A DNA stretch of 6,126 nucleotides from Chromatiales bacterium (GTDB taxonomy: Bacteria; Pseudomonadota; Gammaproteobacteria; UBA6429; Thiohalophilaceae), in the NCBI GenBank assembly GCA_024641465.1, contig JAHEDB010000147.1, positions 1 to 6,126 on the forward strand, given 5' to 3'. Shown here in pieces: positions 1 through 5,432 of this stretch; position 1 is the first letter of the stretch; each line of letters opens with the position of its first letter. Both the position numbers and the translations under genes were made by a program. The notes beneath the pieces were generated by a model, which searched no databases, was not told where the DNA came from, and saw nothing but the letters and a program-made list of their open reading frames with translations.

Positions 1-498
1 CCGCAGGGCCTGCGTATTCAGATCGTCGATAAAAAGAATCGCCCGATGTTTGCCCTCGGCGGTACCCAGCTCAAAGGCTATACCAAAAATATCCTGCATG
101 ATCTGGCCAAGGTGATCAATACGGTACCTAATAGTATCGCGATCAGTGGTCATACTGATGACAAGCCCTTTCCGAAGGATTTTTATCGCGAGTATTATGA
201 TGAAGATTATGCCGGTAAGGTGAAATATTCCAACTGGGAGTTGTCAACCGACCGCGCCAATGCCGCACGCCGGGAACTGGTGCACTGGGGAACCAAGCCG
301 GAAAAAATCGCGCTTGTTGCGGGGATGGCCAATTCAGTATTATTTGATAAGGAACATCCACGCAGTCCGATCAACCGTCGTATCAGTATTGTCGTGCTCA
401 ATAAGGATGCGGAACAGGCCATCAAGGCGCGTGAGAGTAAGGACGGTGAAGTGGAAGTGAAGGATATCAAGACCAATCTTGAAAAGAAGAAAGAGTGA
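1..498 (+). CDS. motB: Flagellar motor stator protein MotB, C-terminal part (5' end outside window)
   Basis: MotB pairs with MotA to form the ion-driven stator of the flagellar motor and anchors it to peptidoglycan. The frame is open from base 1, and 165 residues are visible before the TGA stop. They form the periplasmic OmpA/MotB peptidoglycan-binding domain. Visible marks are ISGHTDD (nt 142-162), YSNWELSTDRANAARREL (about nt 226-279), the GMA motif near nt 322 and NRRISIVVLNK (about nt 373-405), followed by AEQAI as in enterobacterial MotB. The N-terminal transmembrane helix and plug lie upstream of the window. Between HTDD and YSNWE there is a segment of about 21 residues rich in Tyr and Asp, longer than the roughly nine I recall for E. 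coli MotB. The protein ends in a charged Lys/Glu tail. MotB is preferred over generic OmpA proteins because of the WELSTDRAN and NRRISI signatures. The gene ends 3 bp from the convergent rsgA stop; motA is expected just upstream. Confidence 0.94.
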   Translation, partial: PQGLRIQIVDKKNRPMFALGGTQLKGYTKNILHDLAKVINTVPNSIAISGHTDDKPFPKDFYREYYDEDYAGKVKYSNWELSTDRANAARRELVHWGTKPEKIALVAGMANSVLFDKEHPRSPINRRISIVVLNKDAEQAIKARESKDGEVEVKDIKTNLEKKKE

Positions 499-501
499 TC
501 G

Positions 502-1491
502 TTATTTGTGATTATCAACCCGTAACGATTCAATAATCCGCCGGTAACTCTGCCAGCGCTGTTCACTAATTACTCCCTGTTCGACCGCGTCGCGGATGCT
601 GCAACCCGGTTCATCTTCATGCAGGCAGTTTCGAAAACGACATTTTCCCAGCCAGGGACGAAATTCCACAAATCCTTCCGCCGCCTGTTCGAGGCTGACC
701 TGCCAGAGTCCAAACTCACGAATACCGGGTGAGTCAATCAGATTACCACCACTTGGCAGGTGATACAGCTGCGCCAGGGTAGTGGTGTGGCGGCCCTTTT
801 GGGTACTGTCGGATATCTCGCCCACCCGGGCGACATCTTCAGGCAGCAGGGAGTTGATCAGCGATGATTTACCAACACCGGACTGTCCGACAAACACACT
901 GATTTTATCCTGTAGCGCGGCCTGCAAATTGGTGATGCCACTGTCCTGTTTGGCGCTGGTAAAAATGACCTGATAACCCAGCCCGGTATACACCGCCAAC
1001 TGTTCTTTAACATCATTCATTTGCAGATTGTCGGGCAAATCGATTTTATTAAAGACGATGACCGGTGTGATGCCGGACAATTCCGCCGCGACCAGATAGC
1101 GATCAATCAGTCGTGTGTTGAGGGCCGGTTTTGCGGCCGAGATGATCAACATCTGGTCAATATTGGCAGCGACCACCTTGGCCTGCTGACGCCGGTCGGG
1201 TCGGGCCAGAAAATTCGTGCGATCCTCCATCGCCAGTACGATACCGGTCGTATCAGTCTCCTGTTGCCAGATGACATGATCGCCACACACCAGGGAGTCG
1301 ATATTCTGACGTATATTGCAGGTAAAGCTCTGTCGATCTGAATCTTCTATAACGACTGTCTTGCCATGGTTTGCCGTGACGATGGCGCGCTGGCCGGATT
1401 GCGGAAGGTCGATGTCGGCCTGTTGGAGATGGGTTTGCTGTTGTTGTTTAACCCTGGTTTGTTGTTGCTTGGTGAGTTTACGTTTGGACAT
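502..1491 (-). CDS. rsgA: Ribosome small-subunit-dependent GTPase RsgA (YjeQ), 329 aa
   Basis: RsgA is a cytoplasmic GTPase that binds the maturing 30S subunit and promotes late assembly steps, including release of RbfA. The G motifs appear in circularly permuted order, the family hallmark: G4 NKID (148-151), G5 TSA (178-180), G1 GQSGVGKSS (202-210), the KGRHTTT switch (232-238) and G3 DSPG (253-256). An OB-fold precedes them (about 35-90). A C-terminal zinc site has the pattern C284-x4-C289-x-H291-x5-C297. The N-terminus is basic and Gln-rich (QQQ tracts at 9-25), as expected for an rRNA-contacting tail. I chose the ATG at 1491 because MSKRKLTKQQ matches the usual RsgA beginning; a TTG six codons earlier (1509) would overlap the upstream stop and extends the family N-terminus. 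The gene lies 14 bp after the pterin dehydratase gene and is probably cotranscribed with it. No strong Shine-Dalgarno sequence is visible, so it may rely on coupling. Confidence 0.97.
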   Translation of the reverse strand: MSKRKLTKQQQTRVKQQQQTHLQQADIDLPQSGQRAIVTANHGKTVVIEDSDRQSFTCNIRQNIDSLVCGDHVIWQQETDTTGIVLAMEDRTNFLARPDRRQQAKVVAANIDQMLIISAAKPALNTRLIDRYLVAAELSGITPVIVFNKIDLPDNLQMNDVKEQLAVYTGLGYQVIFTSAKQDSGITNLQAALQDKISVFVGQSGVGKSSLINSLLPEDVARVGEISDSTQKGRHTTTLAQLYHLPSGGNLIDSPGIREFGLWQVSLEQAAEGFVEFRPWLGKCRFRNCLHEDEPGCSIRDAVEQGVISEQRWQSYRRIIESLRVDNHK

Positions 1492-1505
1492 AGTCAGTCG
1501 GTGAA

Positions 1506-1796
1506 TCAATATTCATTTATTAGTGCATCAATTTGTTTGGCGCACAGGAAGTCTTTTTCACCGAGGCCGCCGAGGGAGTGGGTGGTATAGCTGACCAGAC
1601 AATGCTTATAAGCGATTTCCATCTGCGGGTGATGATCATGGCTGTGGGCGATCCAGGCCACGGCATTGACGAAGGCCATGGTCTGGTAAAAATCGCTAAA
1701 GACAAAATCCTGCCAGATGCTGCATTTATCGCTGGCCAGTTGCCAGCCATCCAGCGCTGATAAATGCGTGTCGATCTGCCGATCAGTCAAACGCAT
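1506..1796 (-). CDS. phhB: Pterin-4a-carbinolamine dehydratase (PCD/DCoH family), 96 aa
   Basis: This small cytoplasmic enzyme dehydrates 4a-hydroxytetrahydrobiopterin to the quinonoid dihydropterin, recycling the cofactor used by aromatic amino-acid hydroxylases. The length (96 aa) is normal. Family features seen are GWQL (17-20), F31 onward leading to a helix with FVNAVAWIA (42-50), the signature DHHP (54-57) followed by a Tyr at 63, then TTHSLGGLGEKD (71-82) and a final AKQID helix (86-90). The histidines at 55, 56 and 73 correspond to the pterin-site histidines of the family. No phenylalanine hydroxylase gene is in the window, so the physiological substrate here is unknown; in many bacteria such stand-alone PCDs have been linked to other pterin roles. 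The ATG at 1796 has no purine-rich ribosome-binding site (the preceding bases are ACCTGATAAT), suggesting translation coupled to the peptidase gene 25 bp upstream. The symbol phhB follows Pseudomonas usage and is less certain than the family. Confidence 0.95.
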   Translation of the reverse strand: MRLTDRQIDTHLSALDGWQLASDKCSIWQDFVFSDFYQTMAFVNAVAWIAHSHDHHPQMEIAYKHCLVSYTTHSLGGLGEKDFLCAKQIDALINEY

Positions 1797-1825
1797 ATTA
1801 TCAGGTGGTGGGGGCTGTCATTCAT
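1787..1825 (-). other. Possible 12-codon coupling mini-ORF between the peptidase and dehydratase genes
   Basis: An ATG at 1825 overlaps the TGA stop of the M48 peptidase gene as ATGA. It opens a 12-codon frame (MNDSPHHLIICV) that closes with TGA at 1787-1789, ten bases past the ATG of the pterin dehydratase gene and in another frame. The dehydratase start has no visible Shine-Dalgarno sequence. Ribosomes could therefore restart at the ATGA, translate the mini-ORF and be delivered to the dehydratase start. This is inference from geometry; a frame this short can arise by chance and has no recognisable product. Confidence 0.2.
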
Positions 1826-3069
1826 TTAGCGCCGCTGGTTGCCAGATGGGCGATGCGCACCGGCGCCGGGGGATGTGAGTCATGGAAGGCGGAGTATAAA
1901 GGGTCTGGCGTCAGGGTACTGGCATTTTCCTTGTATAATTTAACCAGTGCCTGAATCAAACGGGCGGCGTTACTCTGCTGTGCGGCAAACGAGTCGGCCT
2001 CAAACTCGTGTTTACGGCTGAACCAGGAAAACACCGGTTGCAGATAGATGCTAAATAGCGGCGCCACCATCATGAATAACAGCAGGGCGGCATATTGTGA
2101 TGGTTGTGACACGCCCAGGCCGGTATAGAAACTCTCGAGTTGCATCAGAAAACCCAGGATACCCAGGCCGATCAGCGTCATGATCGCCATGGAAACAATG
2201 CGCTTCTGGATGTGTTTGTGTTTGAAATGCCCCAGCTCATGCGCCAGTACGGCCTCGGTTTCCTCCGGCTCCAGCGAATTGAGCAGGGTATCAAAAAACA
2301 CAATGCGCTTGTTTTTGCCAAGCCCGGTGAAGTAGGCATTGCCATGGCTGGAGCGGCGTGAACCATCCATGATAAAGATGCCATTGCTGGTAAATCCGCA
2401 ACGCTTGAGCAGGTTCTCGATACGCGTGCGCAGGTCGTTGTTTTCGAGCGGGGCAAATTTGTTAAACAGCGGTGCGATGAACGCCGGATAGGCCCACAGC
2501 ATCAATAGACTGAAGCCCATCCATACCGCCCAGACATACACCCACCACAGGCCGCCCATGTGCTGCATCAGCCACAGGATCAGGCTCAGGATCGGCGTAC
2601 CGATAAGCAGTGTCAGGGCTGTCTGTTTCAGCGTATCACCGAGAAACAGCTTAATGCTGCTGTTATTGAATCCGAAGCGTTGTTCTATATAAAAGGTGCG
2701 ATAGGCCGATAGGGGCAGTTCCAGCAGGGCGGAGATCAATAGCACACTCAACATCACACCGACACCGGTGACGACGCTGTTAAATTCCTGGCCACGCCAG
2801 AATTGATCGAGCAGCTCGATGCCACCGGCCAGTGTCCACATCAGCAATATAATCACCCCAACAACCTGATTGATGGAGCCGAAGCGGGTGCGGGCGACGG
2901 TATAGTCGGCCGCCTTCTGGTGTTCACTGAGGGAAATCCGGTCGGCAAATTCATCCGGCACCTGTCCACGATTGGCGAGTACGTGCCTGATCTGTCGCTG
3001 ATCAAGCCAGAATTCCAGCAGGAACGCCAGAATTAATGCCACTATAAATATCGTGGTTACCAACTGCAT
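1822..3069 (-). CDS. M48-family (Ste24/CAAX-protease-like) integral membrane zinc metallopeptidase, 415 aa
   Basis: This is predicted to be an inner-membrane zinc endopeptidase of the M48 family, Ste24 branch. The catalytic motif is HELGH (277-281), with H277 and H281 as zinc ligands and E278 as catalytic base. The third ligand is expected to be E355 in EFEAD (355-359). Other Ste24 marks are GNAYFTGLGKNKRIVFFDTL (243-262) before the active site and SHPPAPVRI (398-406) near the C-terminus. Hydrophobic stretches near 3-20, 65-82, 100-120, 145-167, 172-200, 290-309 and 325-344 fit a multi-spanning protein. About 415 aa is the usual Ste24 size and longer than HtpX (about 290), so the short heat-shock HtpX type is unlikely. 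A GAGGT ribosome-binding site (minus strand, 3084-3080) lies 10 nt before the ATG. Bacterial members are thought to act in membrane-protein quality control; farnesylated CAAX substrates are not expected in bacteria, so the true substrate is unknown. It is the first gene of the minus-strand block and is divergent from orn. Confidence 0.94.
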   Translation of the reverse strand: MQLVTTIFIVALILAFLLEFWLDQRQIRHVLANRGQVPDEFADRISLSEHQKAADYTVARTRFGSINQVVGVIILLMWTLAGGIELLDQFWRGQEFNSVVTGVGVMLSVLLISALLELPLSAYRTFYIEQRFGFNNSSIKLFLGDTLKQTALTLLIGTPILSLILWLMQHMGGLWWVYVWAVWMGFSLLMLWAYPAFIAPLFNKFAPLENNDLRTRIENLLKRCGFTSNGIFIMDGSRRSSHGNAYFTGLGKNKRIVFFDTLLNSLEPEETEAVLAHELGHFKHKHIQKRIVSMAIMTLIGLGILGFLMQLESFYTGLGVSQPSQYAALLLFMMVAPLFSIYLQPVFSWFSRKHEFEADSFAAQQSNAARLIQALVKLYKENASTLTPDPLYSAFHDSHPPAPVRIAHLATSGAK

Positions 3070-3098
3070 GGTGATATTGACCTCATTTGTTTAGCTTC

Positions 3099-3129
3099 TT
3101 GGGCATTTGAGGTTAGCGTCTGATAGAAT
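3099..3129 (+). promoter_or_regulatory. Candidate sigma70 promoter of orn with extended -10
   Basis: TAGAAT at 3124-3129 is preceded by TG plus one base (3121-3123), an extended -10 element. A poor -35 candidate, TTGGGC, lies at 3099-3104 with a long 19-bp spacer, which an extended -10 can tolerate. The start of transcription would be near 3136, about 20 nt before the orn ATG. The same 85-bp gap must also hold the promoter of the divergent peptidase gene, for which only weak boxes are visible. Confidence 0.4.
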
Positions 3130-3154
3130 GCAAGGCAAGTTGAATTACAGATAA

Positions 3155-3712
3155 ATGATTATGGGACAAGACAGCAACAACCTGATCTGGATCGACCTGG
3201 AAATGACCGGTCTCGATACCCAGAATGACATGATTATCGAAATCGCGACCATCGTCACCGATGCCAACCTTAATATCCTCGAAGAAGGCCCGGTCATGGC
3301 CATTCATCAAAGCGATGCCATCCTCGCGAAAATGGACGACTGGAATACCCGTCAGCACGGGCAATCGGGGCTGACCGAGCGGGTCAGGCAGAGTACATTT
3401 AGCGAGGCCGAGGCGGAACAAAAGACCATCGAATTTCTACGCCGCTATGTCCCCACCGGCAGCTCACCGATGTGTGGCAACAGCATTTGCCAGGATCGTC
3501 GTTTCCTGGCGCGTTGCATGCCCGAGCTGGAGGCCTTTTTTCATTATCGAAACCTCGATGTCAGCAGCCTGAAGGAACTGGCCCGGCGTTGGTCACCGGC
3601 AGTTTACAAAGGTTATGACAAACAGGGCAGCCATCTGGCGCTGGATGATATCCGTGATTCCATTCGTGAGCTGGTCTACTACCGCGAACATTTCATCAAA
3701 CTTCCCACCTGA
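3155..3712 (+). CDS. orn: Oligoribonuclease Orn (DEDDh 3'-5' exonuclease), 185 aa
   Basis: Orn is a cytoplasmic exonuclease that finishes RNA decay by cutting very short oligoribonucleotides, chiefly dinucleotides, to mononucleotides. It also hydrolyses pGpG, the linear product of c-di-GMP breakdown. The five DEDDh residues are present: D14 and E16 in WIDLEMTGLD, D114 in CQDRRF, H160 in KQGSH and D165 in LALDDIRDS. The rest follows the E. coli protein closely, including HQSD (51-54), MDDWN (60-64), CGNSI (107-111), MPELEAFFHYR (122-132), LKELARRW (139-146) and the C-terminal YYREHFIKL. Length is typical. Two ATGs are possible, 3155 and 3161; the second would remove only Met-Ile, and neither has a strong ribosome-binding site. 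Orn lies beside rsgA in enterobacteria and pseudomonads. Here the pterin dehydratase and peptidase genes sit between them. No clear terminator follows it before the fliL promoter. Confidence 0.98.
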   Translation: MIMGQDSNNLIWIDLEMTGLDTQNDMIIEIATIVTDANLNILEEGPVMAIHQSDAILAKMDDWNTRQHGQSGLTERVRQSTFSEAEAEQKTIEFLRRYVPTGSSPMCGNSICQDRRFLARCMPELEAFFHYRNLDVSSLKELARRWSPAVYKGYDKQGSHLALDDIRDSIRELVYYREHFIKLPT

Positions 3713-3726
3713 CCATTCCGTCACCC

Positions 3727-3772
3727 GCTTGACAGCAGTCCAGCGGTTTTGACGCCCTCGGCCTTGTCAAGC
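3727..3772. repeat. Inverted repeat containing TTGAC half-sites; possible upstream activator site for fliL
   Basis: GCTTGACA (3727-3734) and TGTCAAGC (3765-3772) form a perfect 8-bp inverted repeat around a 30-bp centre. A third TTGAC lies inside at 3749-3753, exactly 20 bp after the first, and is inverted relative to the last GTCAA with 12 bp between. The cluster lies about 95-140 bp before the transcription start predicted from the sigma54 element, a normal distance for a bacterial enhancer-binding protein. It could instead form an RNA stem-loop after orn, but no T-run follows, so a terminator is unlikely. Confidence 0.4.
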
Positions 3773-3800
3773 TATTGGCGCGGCGAAAATTGGCCTCTCT

Positions 3801-3822
3801 AACACACTGATTTCATTGTGTT
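3801..3822. repeat. Inverted repeat AACACA / TGTGTT upstream of the fliL promoter
   Basis: AACACA (3801-3806) and TGTGTT (3817-3822) are perfect 6-bp inverted arms with a 10-bp spacer. The dyad ends 18 bp before the sigma54 -24 box. The arm spacing fits a dimeric DNA-binding protein, but I do not recognise the motif and arms of 6 bp can occur by chance. Confidence 0.3.
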
Positions 3823-3835
3823 CCCTGCACGATGG

Positions 3836-3848
3836 CGTATGGCATACG
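3836..3848. repeat. 13-bp palindrome overlapping the -24 box
   Basis: CGTATGGCATACG is a perfect odd palindrome with 6-bp arms centred on G3842, which is the second G of the sigma54 -24 GG. It shares the GTATG/CATAC arms with the palindrome at 3861-3872; their centres are 24.5 bp apart. A protein binding here would block sigma54 holoenzyme, so repression is the natural guess. Part of the symmetry could come simply from the TGGCAT of the promoter. Confidence 0.45.
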
Positions 3849-3855
3849 TTTTGCT
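3840..3855 (+). promoter_or_regulatory. Sigma54 (RpoN) -24/-12 promoter of the fliLMNO operon
   Basis: TGGCATACGTTTTGCT matches the sigma54 consensus TGGCAC-N5-TTGCW at all positions except the sixth. The invariant GG is at 3841-3842 and GC at 3853-3854, with the required phasing. Transcription should start about 12 bp after the GC, near 3866, leaving a leader of about 32 nt before the fliL ATG. In Vibrio and Pseudomonas, fliL-type operons are known to depend on sigma54 with activators such as FlrC/FleR or FlrA/FleQ, so the location is right. An activator of that class should be encoded elsewhere in the genome. Confidence 0.78.
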
Positions 3856-3860
3856 ACCAC

Positions 3861-3872
3861 TGTATGCATACA
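3861..3872. repeat. 12-bp perfect palindrome at the predicted fliL transcription start
   Basis: TGTATGCATACA is a perfect self-complementary 12-mer centred between 3866 and 3867, where transcription from the sigma54 element is expected to begin. It carries the same GTATG/CATAC arms as the dyad at 3836-3848. It may be an operator placed over the initiation site, or a downstream activator site such as those reported for FlrC in Vibrio. No protein is assigned. Confidence 0.45.
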
Positions 3873-3897
3873 TCTATCAAGAGCAGGTAACACGCGC

Positions 3898-4395
3898 ATG
3901 CCAGCAGAAGAACTCAATCTCGACGAGGAAGGTAAAAAAGCCGGCCCGGCCAAGATGATCATCATGATTGTGGTGGCGCTGGTACTGGTGGCCGCCTCCA
4001 TCGGCGGCACCCTGTATTTCTCCGGTGCCCTGGAGAAAAAGCACGACGACGAGGAAAAGCCGCTCGCCGAAGTCAATCCCACCCTTTACCTGAAGCTGGA
4101 TCCCGAGTTTGTGGTCAATTTCAGCTCTGAACAGGAGGTCAACTACGTTCAGGTTGAAATTCAGCTCATGGCCAGGGAGCAAAGCTATATCGACCTGGCG
4201 ACGCAAAATATGCCGGCCATCCGTAACCAGATCATCCTCCTGCTGAGTGGCCAAAAATACACGGAGCTGAAGACCCCGGCGGGCAAGGACAAGCTGCGTG
4301 CGGATATGCTGGCCAAGATCCAGGAGATCATCGGGACCAATCCGAAAGTGCCGGGTATCGAAGCCGTTTATTTCACAATGTTTATCATGCAATAG
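3898..4395 (+). CDS. fliL: Flagellar basal-body-associated protein FliL, 165 aa
   Basis: FliL is a single-pass inner-membrane protein that surrounds or supports the MotAB stator units at the basal body and affects motor torque and swarming. Seen here are a short acidic/lysine cytoplasmic N-terminus (1-19), one transmembrane helix (about 20-41, MIIMIVVALVLVAASIGG), a charged linker (46-58) and a periplasmic stomatin-like domain (60-165). That domain has LDPEFVVNF (67-75), VEIQLMA (86-92), IRNQIILLLSGQ (108-119) and the typical C-terminal VYFTMFIMQ. The ATG at 3898 is chosen because MPAEEL followed by the helix fits the family and an AGGT element (3885-3888) precedes it. An earlier in-frame ATG at 3832 lies upstream of the sigma54 promoter and would put non-family residues in front. 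It is the first gene of the operon, and fliM starts 11 bp after its stop. Confidence 0.95.
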   Translation: MPAEELNLDEEGKKAGPAKMIIMIVVALVLVAASIGGTLYFSGALEKKHDDEEKPLAEVNPTLYLKLDPEFVVNFSSEQEVNYVQVEIQLMAREQSYIDLATQNMPAIRNQIILLLSGQKYTELKTPAGKDKLRADMLAKIQEIIGTNPKVPGIEAVYFTMFIMQ

Positions 4396-4406
4396 GGTGA
4401 TGTGCC

Positions 4407-5432
4407 GTGGGCGTAAATGATCTTTTATCACAAGACGAAATTGATGCCCTGCTGCACGGGGTAGACAGCGGTGATGTGTCGACTCAGTCGGACCGCGGTG
4501 TCGCGGACGGCGCCGTTTCCATTTATGACTTTGCCAGCCAGGACCGCATTGTTCGCGGTCGTATGCCGACCCTGGAAATGATCAATGAACGGTTTGCACG
4601 CTATTTCCGGGTCAGCATGTTCAATATGCTGCGCCGCTCGGCGGAAATATCCGTGGGTGGCGTACAGATGCTGAAGTTTACCGAATACATTCATAGCCTG
4701 TTTGTCCCGACCAGCCTGAATATCGTCAGGATCCATCCGCTGCGCGGTTCGGCACTGTGTGTGTTTGATCCAAAACTGGTGTTCATTATTGTGGATAACT
4801 TTTTTGGCGGCACAGGACGCCATGCCAAGATCGAAGGCCGCGATTTGACAGCGACCGAACAACGTATCGTATCGTTGGTTTTAAATCATGCCTTTAATGA
4901 TTTGACCGAGGCGTGGCGGCCGGTGTTACCGATCCAGTTTGAATTCATGAACATGGAACTCAACCCCGAGTTCGCCACCATCGTGAGTCCGACTGAAGTG
5001 GTGGTGGTCAGTTCCTTCCATGTTGAACTGGATGGGGGTGGCGGGCAGTTTCAGGTGGTGTTGCCCTACGCCATGCTCGAACCGATTCGGGAATTACTCG
5101 ATGCCGGCGTGCAGAGTGACCGCGTCGACAAGGATGATCGCTGGGCAGTCGCCCTGAAGGAAGATTTCAAGTCGGCGGAGCTGAGTATCGAGTCAACCCT
5201 GTCGAAGGTGAAATTAAAGGTCCGCGATGTGCTCAGGCTTAAAGCGGGTGACATCATCCCGATCGAAATGCCCGAGACGGTGATTGTGAAGGCGGAAGGC
5301 ATTCCGGTGTATCGCGGTATCTATGGTGAATATAACGATATGGCCGCCATTAAGCTGACCGAACGGGTGGCAAGACCGATTAATCCAAATGAAGCGACAC
5401 GCGCACTCATTGAGGCGGGAGTTAACAAATGA
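4407..5432 (+). CDS. fliM: Flagellar motor switch protein FliM, 341 aa (GTG start)
   Basis: FliM is the C-ring protein that binds phosphorylated CheY and, with FliG and FliN, sets rotation direction. The N-terminal CheY-P-binding peptide LLSQDEIDALL (6-16) is intact and followed by a flexible linker (17-38). The CheC-like middle domain (about 45-235) includes ERFARYFR (61-68), the GGVQ loop (84-87) and FGGTGRH (133-139), the GGxG FliG-contact motif. The C-terminal SpoA/FliMN domain (about 250-322) contains VKLKVRDVLRLKAGDIIPI (268-286) and the final GIYGEYNDMAAIKL. Length is normal. The start is GTG: only this codon gives MGVNDLLSQDEID, and AGGGTGA (4394-4400) lies 6 nt before it, overlapping the fliL stop. 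The last codons overlap fliN as ATGA, indicating coupled translation of the two C-ring partners. Confidence 0.98.
   Translation: MGVNDLLSQDEIDALLHGVDSGDVSTQSDRGVADGAVSIYDFASQDRIVRGRMPTLEMINERFARYFRVSMFNMLRRSAEISVGGVQMLKFTEYIHSLFVPTSLNIVRIHPLRGSALCVFDPKLVFIIVDNFFGGTGRHAKIEGRDLTATEQRIVSLVLNHAFNDLTEAWRPVLPIQFEFMNMELNPEFATIVSPTEVVVVSSFHVELDGGGGQFQVVLPYAMLEPIRELLDAGVQSDRVDKDDRWAVALKEDFKSAELSIESTLSKVKLKVRDVLRLKAGDIIPIEMPETVIVKAEGIPVYRGIYGEYNDMAAIKLTERVARPINPNEATRALIEAGVNK

Noticed and set aside
1021..1341. 106-codon plus-strand frame inside rsgA
   Set aside because: It lies wholly inside a well-conserved gene on the other strand and its translation has no family features.
1492..1509. TTG start for rsgA six codons upstream
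   Set aside because: It would overlap the dehydratase stop and add residues before MSKRKLTKQQ, which matches the normal RsgA start at ATG 1491.
3727..3772. Rho-independent terminator of orn
   Set aside because: The stem is only 8 bp with a 30-nt loop and is followed by GCTATTGGCG instead of a T-run.
3775..3794. Second sigma54-like element with TTGG at 3775 and TTGG at 3790
   Set aside because: The spacing between the two boxes is 3 bp too long and the second box lacks the GC dinucleotide, unlike the element at 3840-3855.
3832..3897. Upstream extension of fliL by 22 codons from an ATG at 3832
   Set aside because: The extension runs through the sigma54 promoter and the predicted transcription start, and the added residues do not resemble a FliL N-terminus. 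The ATG at 3898 fits family length and has an AGGT element upstream.
3877..4431. 184-codon open frame antisense to fliL
   Set aside because: It mirrors the codon pattern of fliL, gives a His/Asp/Gly-rich translation with no recognisable domain, and has no ribosome-binding site of note.
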